This document shows, one piece after another, positions 45,257-54,321 of a DNA stretch of 64,000 nt; position 1 is the stretch's first letter; each line of letters begins with the position of its first letter. Position numbers and translations under genes: made by a program. The notes under the pieces are model-generated. The model made no database searches, had not been told where the DNA came from, and saw nothing but the letters and a program-made list of their open reading frames with translations. Location: NCBI RefSeq assembly GCF_001889525.1, contig NZ_CP018192.1, positions 248,001 through 312,000 of the forward strand. Reading direction: 5' to 3'. The stretch is from Granulibacter bethesdensis. Lineage in GTDB: Bacteria; Pseudomonadota; Alphaproteobacteria; Acetobacterales; Acetobacteraceae.

Positions 45257-46091
45257 AGCAGGTGGGGTTCCAGAGGGAGCGACCATCGTCGTTGCGCACC
45301 CGGATGATGAATGTCTCTGGCTGAGTTCCGTGCTGCCGACGGCCCGCCATGTGGTGTTCATATTCGGCGATTCCTTTACACGTCCCCGGCGTGCGGCAGC
45401 CCGGCGGCGGGCCGTGGCAGCCTTGCATCTGCCGGGGCATCTGCCGGGGCTGGTCAATCTGGCGATCCCGGAAAGCGGGGCAGGGTTCAAGGTTGACTGG
45501 GCGGATGAGCGTCTCGACACCGCACTGACCCGATTCGGCATTGCGATCAACGAGCCAGCGGCGCGGGCGCGCTACGAGGCCAATTTTGACCGTGTGCTCA
45601 CCGCGTTGAGGCCGCATCTGACCGGAGTGCCGCATGTCTGCACCCATAATCCATGGGGCGAATACGGCCATGCCGAGCATTTTCAGGTTCATCGTGCCGT
45701 GATGCAGTTGCAGGCGGAGCTGGGCTTTACGGTCTGGTACAGCAATTACGTGGATTCACGCAGTCTGACCCTCGCGGCCCGGATCGGGGCGTCTCCCTGT
45801 TATGCACAGCAAAGAACTGTCCCTACGGCACCGGGGGTTGCGCGGGGGCTGATGCGGGTTTATCGCCGCCACGGAGCCTGGACCTGGACACGCTGGCATG
45901 TCTGGCCAGAGCGGGAGACTCTGTTTTCGGTTCCGCCGGAAGGATGTCTCTCGACGCTGGCGGGCGAGGCATTGCTGGATGTTGCGGGATTACGCCTGTG
46001 GCCGCCACCCTGGCGTCGTGCTCTTCGTGTTCTGCCGGTTCAGCCGCCTTTATCGTCCCTGTTTCGCCCTCCGGTGGCGGGGCAGGCATAA
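45246..46091 (+). CDS. PIG-L family (LmbE-like) deacetylase
   Basis: Zinc-dependent de-N-acetylase fold, 281 residues. The metal motif IVVAHPDDECLWLSSVL is near the N-terminus and a second His cluster appears in THNPWGEYGHAEHFQVHRAV. Relatives deacetylate GlcNAc-inositol compounds (PIG-L in GPI anchors, MshB in mycothiol) and other N-acetyl sugars. The start overlaps the glycosyltransferase gene by eleven bases. The last 80 residues differ from simple LmbE proteins and may be for substrate binding. The real substrate is not known. Confidence 0.88.
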   Translation: MQAEAGGVPEGATIVVAHPDDECLWLSSVLPTARHVVFIFGDSFTRPRRAAARRRAVAALHLPGHLPGLVNLAIPESGAGFKVDWADERLDTALTRFGIAINEPAARARYEANFDRVLTALRPHLTGVPHVCTHNPWGEYGHAEHFQVHRAVMQLQAELGFTVWYSNYVDSRSLTLAARIGASPCYAQQRTVPTAPGVARGLMRVYRRHGAWTWTRWHVWPERETLFSVPPEGCLSTLAGEALLDVAGLRLWPPPWRRALRVLPVQPPLSSLFRPPVAGQA

Positions 46092-46107
46092 CAAGTCCGG
46101 GAATTCC

Positions 46108-47103
46108 ATGGCAAAGCTTCCTCTGTCGAAGAAACTCAAGGGTCTCCGTTCGGGCCTGCGCTTTCTCGGTCTTGTTGCCAGCTCCCGTTATAATCCTTTG
46201 CTGGCGCAGGTGGTGGTAACACGGCGCTGCAACCTGGCCTGCGGATACTGTAACGAATACGATACGTTTTCTCCGCCCGTGCCGTTGCCGGAACTGCTGG
46301 CGCGGATTGATCATCTGGCGAAACTCCGCACAGCCTCCATCACGTTTACCGGAGGCGAGCCGCTGCTTCATCCGCAGTTGGATGAGGCCATCCGGGCGGC
46401 GCGGCGTCATGGCATGATCGTGACGATGATTACCAACGGGTTCCGTCTGACCAAAGCCTGGATCGACCGTCTGAATGCGGCTGGATTACAGGGTATGCAG
46501 ATCAGCATCGACAATCTGGAACCGGATGAGGTGTCGATGAAAAGCCTGCATTCGGTGGAAAAGAAACTCGGATTGCTGGCGGAGCATGCGCAGTTCAAGG
46601 TCAACGTCAATTCGGTGCTGGGGATCAGTGATGAACGCACACCGGATGTGATCGAGGTTGCGCGCACCGCCGCCAAATATGGGCTGCAGCATTCTGTCGG
46701 TGTGCTGCACGATCATACCGGAACGCTGAAGCCGCTCAGTGCGCTCCAGATGGCGGCCTATGCGACGGTCACGAAAATCTCGCCGTCTCTGGTGCATGGC
46801 CTCAATTATCGGCTGTTTCAGCGGAACCTGATGCAGGGGCAGCCCAATCAATGGAAATGCCGCGCCGGCGCGCGTTACCTGTATGTGACTGAGGACGGGC
46901 GGGTACACTGGTGTTCACAGCAGCGGGGCTATCCGGCCATTCCGTTGCTGGAATACACGCGGGAGGATCTGCGGCGCGAATATCATACGCCCAAATCCTG
47001 CGCGCCGACCTGCACTTTATCCTGCGTTCATCAGATGAGCATGTTTGATGGCTTCCGTGGGGCGCAGACCTTGCCAGAGCCTGTTCCTGCGGCGGCTGAA
47101 TAG
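46108..47103 (+). CDS. Radical SAM protein with Cys-rich C-terminus
   Basis: Residues 28-220 form the radical SAM barrel with TRRCNLACGYCNEYD (Cx3Cx2C) and the SAM-binding TFTGGEPLLHP. The C-terminal 90 residues contain WKCRAGARYLYVTEDGRVHW then CSQQ, and later CAPTCTLSCVHQ, a SPASM/twitch-like set of Cys that may bind an extra cluster. I do not recognise the precise subfamily. The gene is 16 bases after the deacetylase gene and probably acts on the same glycan or lipid; an epimerisation, deoxygenation or C-C bond step are all possible. Confidence 0.85.
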   Translation: MAKLPLSKKLKGLRSGLRFLGLVASSRYNPLLAQVVVTRRCNLACGYCNEYDTFSPPVPLPELLARIDHLAKLRTASITFTGGEPLLHPQLDEAIRAARRHGMIVTMITNGFRLTKAWIDRLNAAGLQGMQISIDNLEPDEVSMKSLHSVEKKLGLLAEHAQFKVNVNSVLGISDERTPDVIEVARTAAKYGLQHSVGVLHDHTGTLKPLSALQMAAYATVTKISPSLVHGLNYRLFQRNLMQGQPNQWKCRAGARYLYVTEDGRVHWCSQQRGYPAIPLLEYTREDLRREYHTPKSCAPTCTLSCVHQMSMFDGFRGAQTLPEPVPAAAE

Positions 47104-47108
47104 GTTTA

Positions 47109-48545
47109 TCAGGTGGAAGAAGGCTCTTTTTTTCGCTGAGAGAGCGGCAGAACGGAGCCAATCGTGATGATGGCGGCAATCATTACCAGCCGAAGCATGG
47201 GAGGGGCCGTTCCCGTGAGTGTTTCCAGACCGATCACGATCAGCACCAGAATGGCCGCCCGCTCCACAGACCCCCGCATGGTGTGCAGCCATATCCACGG
47301 TGACCAGCCCCAGCGCCGGTGCACATACCGGGATGCCCAGAGCAGGGCACAGGGATAGATCGCAAGCCATGATGCGGCGGCGGCGATCACGCCCTGTTCC
47401 GGTGGCAGGACCAGCCCGGCCCACAGAATACCGAGGCTGAGCAGCGTCAGGGTTGTTGCCGAGAGTTTTGCCGCCATACCGGGCTGCCCGGTGGCCAGCA
47501 TCAGCGGAAACATCAGTTCAAGCATCACGCGCAGCAGGGCGGCACCGGTCAGAAGCTGAAGGGGCAGAGCGGCGTCGGCATAGCTTCCGCCATGACCGTC
47601 TTTCAGCAGCGCCAGCAGCGGATGGGCTGCAAGGATCAGTCCGATCGTGATCGGCGTGACCAGCATCAGCACGCGGCGCAGGGCCCAGGTAACCCCTTCC
47701 TGAAGCGCTTGTGGCGTATGCGCCATGCGGGAAAAAACCGGCAGGGTCGCACGCTTGATCAACTGGCTGACGGCCATGGCCGGTTCCATCGCTACATCGA
47801 AGGCAACCCGGTAAAGGGCCAGCGATACCGGGCCATATAATCCGCCCACCAGCAGGAAATCGATATTGCGGAACACCTGATCGAGCAGGCTGGCCGAGGC
47901 CGAGCGGATACCGAAACGCAGCAGAAAACGGATGGTGATGAACCGGAAGCGCAGACGCGGCCGGAAGGGGTGCGCAATGAGGGATGCTGTCAGAATGCAT
48001 GCGCCGCTGATCGTATAGGCCGCCACAAGCGCCCAGCTTCCGGCCCCGCAGACCGCCAGCCCGGCGCGGGTGAGGGCGCCGCCGAATGTGCCTGCCAGTC
48101 CGACGACGGCAATGCGTTCATACTGCAAGCCCCGGTTCATCTGTGCCAATGGAATGACCGCTCCGGCCACCAGAGGCTGTTTCAGCGCGACCGCCGCGAA
48201 ATATCCCACAATGCCGTCAATCCCGTACAGCGCGCCGCCAGTCATGGCCAGCAGCCATGTCAGAAGGGCGATTACCGCGGCGGCGGTCATGACGAACCAG
48301 AACAGGCTGTCATACTGGGTGCGGCTGATACGGGGGGCCTGTACCAGCGCCTCGGCAGCGCCGATCCCGTCCAGCGCTTCGATCACCATGCCGGCGGCGA
48401 TCACCATGGCGGCGATGCCGACCTGCTCCTTGGTCAGAAACATCAGGGCGATCAGCGTGCTGGCAATGTCCATGATTCTGGTGGCGATGGCGGCTCCGCC
48501 CAGCCAGGTGAAGCCACGGGCCAGATGCTGCCGGTGGTTATCCAT
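47109..48545 (-). CDS. Wzx-type polysaccharide/lipid-linked oligosaccharide flippase
   Basis: Integral membrane protein of the MOP superfamily, 478 residues with about 12 to 14 helices. The start RGFTWLGGAAIATRIMDIAS and the segment EALDGIGAAEALVQAPRISR fit O-antigen type flippases (Wzx/WzxC). It would move an undecaprenyl-linked or other lipid-linked glycan across the inner membrane. It overlaps the end of the next glycosyltransferase gene by eight bases and converges with the radical SAM gene. Confidence 0.87.
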   Translation of the reverse strand: MDNHRQHLARGFTWLGGAAIATRIMDIASTLIALMFLTKEQVGIAAMVIAAGMVIEALDGIGAAEALVQAPRISRTQYDSLFWFVMTAAAVIALLTWLLAMTGGALYGIDGIVGYFAAVALKQPLVAGAVIPLAQMNRGLQYERIAVVGLAGTFGGALTRAGLAVCGAGSWALVAAYTISGACILTASLIAHPFRPRLRFRFITIRFLLRFGIRSASASLLDQVFRNIDFLLVGGLYGPVSLALYRVAFDVAMEPAMAVSQLIKRATLPVFSRMAHTPQALQEGVTWALRRVLMLVTPITIGLILAAHPLLALLKDGHGGSYADAALPLQLLTGAALLRVMLELMFPLMLATGQPGMAAKLSATTLTLLSLGILWAGLVLPPEQGVIAAAASWLAIYPCALLWASRYVHRRWGWSPWIWLHTMRGSVERAAILVLIVIGLETLTGTAPPMLRLVMIAAIITIGSVLPLSQRKKEPSST

Positions 48546-49809
48546 GCGGTGGCGTTTCCGGCGAAGGAAAGGGTGCGGATGGGCGTGGTGGCAGCACCCA
48601 TGAACGGGTCTTGAGCAGGTGCGTAAACCATTGTCGGGACTGACCGAGCCATTGACGCCAGTGTCGCGCTGTCCAGCGGGATGAGCATGGAGGAGGAGCC
48701 TGCATCTTTGTTTGCAGGATGGTGGCGATGCGGCTGGCGCGCGCCTCCCAGGTCAGGCTCTGACTATCGGCCTGAGCGGTTTGTGCCAGCCTGTGCGCCC
48801 GCGCCGGATCGGTGGTCAGGGTCGTAAGGCCCTCTGCCAGCGCCTCGATATCGTCCGCCCGGCAGAGCCATGCATTACGATCATGCTCCAGCAATTCCCG
48901 GACATCCGGGGTATCGCCCGCCAGAATGGGCCGTCCGGAGGCCAGATACAGAAACAGCTTCAGCGGCAGTACCGTGGAGCCGAACTGCATCAGCGGGCTG
49001 GAGGAGGGAGGAATCACCAGCACATCCGCAGCAAACAGATAGCGGGAGAGGGTCGCTTCCGTCTGCCACGGAATGAATGTCACATTGGCAAGACCGGCCG
49101 CCATGGTCTCGATCGGGCCATGGCCCGTAGAGCCGACCAGCAGAAAGCGGATCTGCGGCAGCCGGCGTGCGGCCTCGATCAGCAGCGGCAATCCTTTCTT
49201 GTGATTGATGCGGCCGGTATAGATTGCGGTGATCTGCGTCGGATCGAGGCCGAGCGCGCGTTTTGCATCTTTGACCGGCACGGGGTGGCGCAGCCGGTCC
49301 GGCTCGAACCCGTTATGCACGCAGAGCAGTTTGTCCGGGTGTATCCCCAGCGCCAGATATTTTTGCCGTGTATAGTCGGAATGACAGATATGGATCAGGA
49401 CATGGCGTTGGGAGAACAGCCGAAACAACCATCGCTGCAAAGGAGGGATCTGGTCTGGCCAAGGGCGGTAATGATCGAAGGCAACGCGCTTTCCGCACAG
49501 CACGGCCATCCAGGTGACGAACAGATTGCGCGAATAGACCAGATCCGCTTCCCGGAAAGCCCGGCGCAGCACGATCGTCAGGCCACAGGCCAGATGCCGG
49601 ACCAGTCCCGGTCCACGTGGTGCCCATGCACGGATAACGTCCATGCCTGCGAGGGTTTCGCTGGCCTTTAAACCCTCCGGCGCGGAGATGGGAACATGCA
49701 GCCAGCATTGGTCGAGGTGCCGGGACAGATAACGAGCGGTGGTGGTAAAGACTTCGGCGTCGGCTTCCCGGCTGGGCAGTGGATTTTCGAACGCAAAAAG
49801 GATTTTCAT
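48538..49809 (-). CDS. GT4-type glycosyltransferase
   Basis: GT-B transferase of 423 residues. The N-terminus MKILFAFENPLPSREADAEV starts the first Rossmann half. The second half has TAIYTGRINHKKGLPLLIEA, FLLVGSTGHGPIETM and the donor-site region STVLPLKLFLYLASGRPILA. The C-terminal 50 residues are Trp/Arg-rich, as in peripheral membrane enzymes. A Shine-Dalgarno GGAG stands very near the chosen ATG; earlier ATGs exist at 49827 and 49875. Overlap with the flippase gene suggests a common pathway. Confidence 0.86.
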   Translation of the reverse strand: MKILFAFENPLPSREADAEVFTTTARYLSRHLDQCWLHVPISAPEGLKASETLAGMDVIRAWAPRGPGLVRHLACGLTIVLRRAFREADLVYSRNLFVTWMAVLCGKRVAFDHYRPWPDQIPPLQRWLFRLFSQRHVLIHICHSDYTRQKYLALGIHPDKLLCVHNGFEPDRLRHPVPVKDAKRALGLDPTQITAIYTGRINHKKGLPLLIEAARRLPQIRFLLVGSTGHGPIETMAAGLANVTFIPWQTEATLSRYLFAADVLVIPPSSSPLMQFGSTVLPLKLFLYLASGRPILAGDTPDVRELLEHDRNAWLCRADDIEALAEGLTTLTTDPARAHRLAQTAQADSQSLTWEARASRIATILQTKMQAPPPCSSRWTARHWRQWLGQSRQWFTHLLKTRSWVLPPRPSAPFPSPETPPHG

Positions 49810-49946
49810 CGGCTCCGGCGCTTTCATCCTGGCGGCTGGTCGACCGTTGGCCATGTGATGACGATCCAGCGGCATAGCCGCCGGGCGGCGTGCCCTGCAA
49901 TGCGGCGTTTGCGCAGCAGATGTTTCGGATTATAGCTGGCGCGATC

Positions 49947-51134
49947 ATGGCCGGTCGATCAACGATGATCCGCGTGACGCTGGCCCGCTGCTTTCGCCCT
50001 TTTGGCTGCCTTCTGGATCAGGCTTTTGTACCGTTGATTATCCAGACCTACCTGATCCGTGAGATCATGCGCCCTTTCGTGCCGGTGCTGGCGGTGCTGG
50101 CAGGCTTGTTCGGCAGTTTCAGCGCGGCTGGTTTCCTGTCTGATGCGGTGAACGGTCTGTTGCCGACTGGCTCGATCATCCAGATGGTCAGCCTGAAAGT
50201 TTTAATCGCGCTGGAAGTGCTGATCCCTATTTCGCTCTATCTGTCCGTACTTCTGGCGTTCGGGCGGCTGAACAGCGATCAGGAAATAACCGCCATGGCT
50301 GCGCTGCGCGTCCAGCCGGAGCGCATATGGCGTATCGTGCTGAGCCTGTGTCTGGCTATGGCGGTGGTGGTGGGGGCCTTGTCCCTGTTTGCCAGACCAT
50401 GGGCCTATGCGCGGCTGCATGCCCTGTCGGATCAGGCCCATGTGTCGCTCAATACCGATGCGATGGAGGCAGGGACTTTTTATATCGGTCCCAAAGGCAA
50501 TCGGGTGATTTTCTTCACCCATCGAAAAGGGCCTGAAGAACCGGCCAGCGGTGTTTTTGTGCAGCTATGGTCGCCTGATCGGATGGAGATCATCTCCGCA
50601 CGGCAGGCTATGACCCTGCGGCCGGGCTCGCCGGATGCAAAATCGCAAATCCTGTTGAATGACGCTCATATTTATCGTTTCAACCGCTCCGGTGAGGGAA
50701 ACGACGAGGTGCTGGATGCGGCTGAGACCGTTCTCGATATCCAGCCGAACAAGGCTGAGGCCGCGGCTTACAGCGCTGTCGCGACCACGACCTCCACTTT
50801 GCTTGGATCATCCAGTCCGGCGGATATTGCCGAGCTTCAGTGGCGTTTTTCCACGCCAGTTTCCACTTTACTGCTTGGGCTGCTGGGAATCCCGATGAGC
50901 CGTTCAAAGCCGCGCCAAAGCCGCTATGCGCGTTTTGGAGCCGCGATTCTGGCGTATTTCAGCTATTATCTATTGTGCACCTCGGCTCGGACATGGGTGC
51001 AACATGGGGTTGTGCCCGCTATCCCCGGCATTTGGTGGGTACCGGCGCTGCTGGGTGTGGTTCTGTTGGTCCTGCTGTATGGGCCACGCTGGCGACTTGC
51101 GCTTCCCCGCCGCAGTGCTCGGGTTATGAGATGA
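49947..51134 (+). CDS. lptF: LPS export permease LptF
   Basis: Inner-membrane component of the LptB2FGC transporter that extracts lipopolysaccharide. Three N-terminal helices (IMRPFVPVLAVLAGLFGSF and following), a periplasmic beta-jellyroll (about 150-280) and three C-terminal helices (TPVSTLLLGLLGIPMSRSKP) are visible. The coupling-helix segment is RLNSDQEITAMAALRVQPER. The start is uncertain; in-frame ATGs at 49947 and 49965 and a GTG at 49890 exist, and I use the first ATG. The stop overlaps the lptG start as ATGA. Confidence 0.92.
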   Translation: MAGRSTMIRVTLARCFRPFGCLLDQAFVPLIIQTYLIREIMRPFVPVLAVLAGLFGSFSAAGFLSDAVNGLLPTGSIIQMVSLKVLIALEVLIPISLYLSVLLAFGRLNSDQEITAMAALRVQPERIWRIVLSLCLAMAVVVGALSLFARPWAYARLHALSDQAHVSLNTDAMEAGTFYIGPKGNRVIFFTHRKGPEEPASGVFVQLWSPDRMEIISARQAMTLRPGSPDAKSQILLNDAHIYRFNRSGEGNDEVLDAAETVLDIQPNKAEAAAYSAVATTTSTLLGSSSPADIAELQWRFSTPVSTLLLGLLGIPMSRSKPRQSRYARFGAAILAYFSYYLLCTSARTWVQHGVVPAIPGIWWVPALLGVVLLVLLYGPRWRLALPRRSARVMR

Positions 51135-52198
51135 AGAAAGAGCGCTACGCGGCGATGGCGGCTTTAAAAGCGGTCGGTCTTTCCGCTCTCGCACTGACGG
51201 CCTTGTTCAGCCTGCTGGAATTTGTGCAGCAACTGGCCTCTGTCGGACAGGGGCGTTACGGTATGCTCGATGCCGCGATTTACGTTACCCTGACCATACC
51301 TTACCGATTGTTGCAGGTCGTTCCTGTCTCCATGCTGATCGGAACGCTGCTGGGGCTGGGCGGCCTTGCCCGCAATGGAGAGCTGACCGCGCTGGGCGGC
51401 CTCGGCATGTCAGAGCGACGGATTATCCTGTCGGTGATCGCTGTTTCCATACCGCTGATGGTTATTCTGTTTCTGATGGCCCAGTTTGTGATTCCACCAG
51501 CACAGAGAGAAGCGCAGACATGGCGCAGCAATGCGCTGCCGGATACCACGGCCCTTCGCAACCAGGACAGTTTCTGGGCTTACGGGGACAGGCATTTTCT
51601 CAATATTCAGCATTTCGAACATCATGATGAACCTTATAATATCGACATATTCTCCTTTGCACCGAATGGAGAACTGCATCGTTATCTGCATGCGCAAAGC
51701 GCCGATATTCTGCCGAATGATCGCTGGGTTCTGCATGATGTACTGAGGAGAACTCTTGTGGATGGGCAACTCCGCAAAGATCATCTGGATCGTCTGGACT
51801 GGACACCGTTTCTGACTCCGCAGCAGACTCAGTTCTTGCGCTTGAGGCCGGACGCAATGCCGCCGCTTGCATTATGGCGCTATGTACACAGTCTGAAGCA
51901 GCGGGGCTTGCAGGCTATACGCTATGAGCAGGAGTTGTGGGCTAAAATCAGTATTCCGTTGACGATGATGGCGATGGTGATTGCGGCGACGCCTTTTGTT
52001 TTTGGCGGTGGCCGTGTGCAGAATACAGGAGCCTTCATCGCGCTGGGGGCGGCGATCGGTGTCGTGTTCACGCTTGTTCAGCAGATTTCAGGCCATCTGG
52101 ATGTGCTGCTGAATCTCAATCCGGCAGTGACGGCATTAACGCCGCCTGTATTATTGATGTGGCTGGGAATTGACCTGTTTTACCGGCGCCAGAGATAG
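51131..52198 (+). CDS. lptG: LPS export permease LptG
   Basis: Partner of LptF. The 355 residues have the same layout: three helices, a periplasmic domain, three helices. Landmarks are RLLQVVPVSMLIGTLLGLG, the coupling helix NGELTALGGLGMSERRI, and the last segment AKISIPLTMMAMVIAATPFVFGGGR. The ATG overlaps the lptF stop. The frame continues upstream through lptF without conservation. Standing next to glycan genes fits an outer-membrane lipid region, though lptFG are housekeeping genes. Confidence 0.94.
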   Translation: MKKERYAAMAALKAVGLSALALTALFSLLEFVQQLASVGQGRYGMLDAAIYVTLTIPYRLLQVVPVSMLIGTLLGLGGLARNGELTALGGLGMSERRIILSVIAVSIPLMVILFLMAQFVIPPAQREAQTWRSNALPDTTALRNQDSFWAYGDRHFLNIQHFEHHDEPYNIDIFSFAPNGELHRYLHAQSADILPNDRWVLHDVLRRTLVDGQLRKDHLDRLDWTPFLTPQQTQFLRLRPDAMPPLALWRYVHSLKQRGLQAIRYEQELWAKISIPLTMMAMVIAATPFVFGGGRVQNTGAFIALGAAIGVVFTLVQQISGHLDVLLNLNPAVTALTPPVLLMWLGIDLFYRRQR

Positions 52199-52235
52199 GA
52201 ACCTGAGCGAGCGGTTCATGTCGTAAGGCTCATAA

Positions 52236-52265
52236 AACAAAACGGCGACCACGCTGGTCACCGTT
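52236..52265 (-). terminator. Rho-independent terminator of the tRNA-Gly gene
   Basis: On the minus strand AACGGTGACC pairs with GGTCGCCGTT (one G-U pair) around AGCGT and is followed by TTGTTTT. It lies 30 bases after the tRNA. Confidence 0.85.
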
Positions 52266-52294
52266 CAAACAGCAAGATAATATTTTTAAAAAAC

Positions 52295-52369
52295 TGGAGC
52301 GGGCGAAGGGATTCGAACCCTCGACCCCAACCTTGGCAAGGTTGTGCTCTACCCCTGAGCTACGCCCGC
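52295..52369 (-). tRNA. tRNA-Gly (anticodon GCC)
   Basis: The minus strand folds as a cloverleaf: acceptor GCGGGCG/CGCCCGC, a D-arm with GTAGCTCAGGGGTAGAGCA, anticodon stem AACCT/AGGTT around TGCCA, and TTCGAATC in the T-loop. The discriminator is T and CCA is encoded. There is no long variable arm. It reads GGC/GGT glycine codons. Confidence 0.97.
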
Positions 52370-52404
52370 ATCCGTGACCGTGCCGAAGCAGCGGTGGGCG
52401 GGCT

Positions 52405-52431
52405 TCTATAGGGGGATGAAAAGATTGGCAA
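52405..52431 (-). promoter_or_regulatory. Candidate tRNA promoter
   Basis: On the minus strand TTGCCA (52431-52426) and TATAGA (52410-52405) are 15 bases apart, about 36 bases before the tRNA. The spacing is short, so this is only a candidate. Confidence 0.4.
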
Positions 52432-52548
52432 GCCCCTTTTTTGTCATGATTTCGACAATCGCGAAAAACACCCCGCGCCGGGTTGTTTCCTAACCGGTCG
52501 CAAACATCTATCAATCCGGTCTTGTTGTGCTGCTGAGGGATGTGAATC

Positions 52549-53580
52549 ATGAGCCTGATCATTGGCGCTGGAGGAAATTCTGCCGGAGGGGCAGGCGCAT
52601 CCCGACGAGGCCCTGTCGCTCAAGGAAGTGGTCTGGTCGGCGCATCCGGTCAGGACGTGTCCAGTCAGAATCCCGCGACCCTCTCGGCGCATGAGATGAT
52701 CATCGATGGCTCTCAGGACACGTTCATGGAAGACGTGATTGAGGCATCGCGCACCACCCCTGTGCTGGTGGATTTCTGGGCCACCTGGTGCGGCCCCTGC
52801 AAACAATTGACCCCGGTTCTGGAAAAAGCCGTTCGTGCGGCACAGGGGCGTATCAAGCTGGTGAAGATCGATATCGATCAGAATCGTTCTCTTGTTCAGC
52901 AGCTGGCCCAGCTCGGTCTGCCGGTGCAGTCGGTGCCGACCGTGGCGGCATTCTGGCAGGGACAGATTGCTGATCTGTTTCAGGGGGCCGTTCCAGAATC
53001 GGAAATTAAACGCTTCGTTGAAGCGCTGCTCAAGATGACGGGTGGAGAGCTGCCCGGCGCGGATCTTCTGGCCGAAGCCAAACGTGCGACCGAGGCAGGC
53101 GAGCATGAGATGGCGGCCCAGTTCTACTCCGCCTTGATCCAGCAGGATGTGGAAAAGCCGGAAGGCTGGGCCGGACTGGCCCGTAGCCTGCTGGCGCTGG
53201 ATCAGCCGGAGGAGGCCGCCGCTGTGCTGGATCAGGTTCCCCCCGCGATTGCGGCGCATGCAGACATCGAAGGTGCGCGCTCCGCTGTTGCGGTGGCTGA
53301 AGAAGGCCGTCAGGCCCGTGCCAGACTGGCTGAGTTGCAGGCCGCTCATGAGGCCAACCCCGATGATCGGCAGGCCGCCTATGATCTCTCTGCGGCGTTG
53401 TCCGCGGCCGGAGAACGGGAGCAGGCGGCCTCCCTGCTGCTGGACATCATCCGGCATGATCGCGCCTGGAACGATGATGCAGCGCGTCTGCAATTGTTGC
53501 GCTTTTTCGATGCATGGGGACAGGGCGATCCGGCTACCCTCGCAGCGAGGCGGAAACTCTCCGCATTGCTGTTCAGCTGA
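52549..53580 (+). CDS. cnoX: Thioredoxin-TPR chaperedoxin CnoX/YbbN-like
   Basis: The thioredoxin domain (about residues 60-165) carries [18 protein letters not shown] and the cis-Pro segment QSVPTVAAF. The C-terminal half (about 180-343) is made of TPR-like helices ([20 protein letters not shown] and LAALQ-type repeats). This is the YbbN/CnoX layout, a holdase that protects proteins from oxidative damage with GroEL. The CGPC centre suggests redox activity; E. coli CnoX has SQHC instead. The first 45 residues are Gly/Ser-rich and likely disordered. GAGGG precedes the ATG. Confidence 0.88.
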   Translation: MSLIIGAGGNSAGGAGASRRGPVAQGSGLVGASGQDVSSQNPATLSAHEMIIDGSQDTFMEDVIEASRTTPVLVDFWATWCGPCKQLTPVLEKAVRAAQGRIKLVKIDIDQNRSLVQQLAQLGLPVQSVPTVAAFWQGQIADLFQGAVPESEIKRFVEALLKMTGGELPGADLLAEAKRATEAGEHEMAAQFYSALIQQDVEKPEGWAGLARSLLALDQPEEAAAVLDQVPPAIAAHADIEGARSAVAVAEEGRQARARLAELQAAHEANPDDRQAAYDLSAALSAAGEREQAASLLLDIIRHDRAWNDDAARLQLLRFFDAWGQGDPATLAARRKLSALLFS

Positions 53581-53609
53581 TCTGGCTGTCCCTGACTGGA
53601 GCGATTGCC

Positions 53610-53849
53610 ATGACTGAAAAAACTCTTCCTGCGCTGTCTGATCCCGCGGCGACTACGGAGCGCGGGTCTGTCACCGAGACTGTTGATCCGCGGCTGCTGG
53701 AAATTCTGGTCTGTCCGGTGACGAGGGACACGCTGGTTTATGATGCCGACGCCGGAGAACTGATCAGCCGGAAGGCCGGTCTGGCCTATCCGATCAGGGA
53801 TGGTATCCCGATCATGCTGCCGGAAGAGGCAAGGCGGTTGCCGGAATGA
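53610..53849 (+). CDS. Trm112 / UPF0434 family small protein
   Basis: A 79-residue protein with a disordered N-terminus (about 25 residues) and the family core [20 protein letters not shown], then [20 protein letters not shown] and LPEEAR. Bacterial members often have one Cys, as here. Eukaryotic Trm112 activates methyltransferases; the bacterial role is not settled. It lies between cnoX and a DUF971 gene, with an ATGA overlap to the latter. Confidence 0.9.
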   Translation: MTEKTLPALSDPAATTERGSVTETVDPRLLEILVCPVTRDTLVYDADAGELISRKAGLAYPIRDGIPIMLPEEARRLPE

Positions 53850-54235
53850 CCGGCATACCGTCTTTTGGGCAGGTATCGGATGGGGCGGCAGTGACGCCGA
53901 CCGAAATCAGGCTGGATCGTGGTGAGGCACTGCTGCACGTCACATTCGAGGATGGTACCGCCTACAGCCTGCCTGCCGAATATCTCCGTGTCGAAAGTCC
54001 CAGTGCCGAGGTGCAAGGCCATACGCCGGCAGAGCGCCGTACTGTCTCCGGCAAGCGTCATGTCGGAATGCGGGGGCTGGAGCCGGTTGGGCATTACGCC
54101 GTCCGGATCATCTTCGATGACGGGCATGATACCGGTATTTATACATGGGACTATCTGCGCCGACTCGGTCGGGAACAGACGGAGCGCTGGGCGGCGTATC
54201 TGCATCGGCTGGCGGACAAGAAGCTGACGCGCTGA
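53846..54235 (+). CDS. DUF971 domain protein
   Basis: A single DUF971 domain (also called gamma-butyrobetaine hydroxylase-like N-terminal domain) of 129 residues: [20 protein letters not shown], then [20 protein letters not shown] and DYLRRLG. The Cys/His zinc residues of the full hydroxylase are not evident. Proteins of this type are often near Fe-S or redox genes. The start overlaps the previous gene. The function is unknown. Confidence 0.87.
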   Translation: MTGIPSFGQVSDGAAVTPTEIRLDRGEALLHVTFEDGTAYSLPAEYLRVESPSAEVQGHTPAERRTVSGKRHVGMRGLEPVGHYAVRIIFDDGHDTGIYTWDYLRRLGREQTERWAAYLHRLADKKLTR

Positions 54236-54321
54236 TTGTCGGTTGCAACGCATACAGGGCCGCCCATATGGGGCAAGGCGGCTTTTGCCCGCCATACCTA
54301 TGTTGCTGAGGGAAGCAAGCC

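Noticed and set aside
53610-53849. Possible loss of Cys residues in the Trm112-like protein
   Set aside because: Bacterial UPF0434 members commonly have a single Cys, so this is not unusual.
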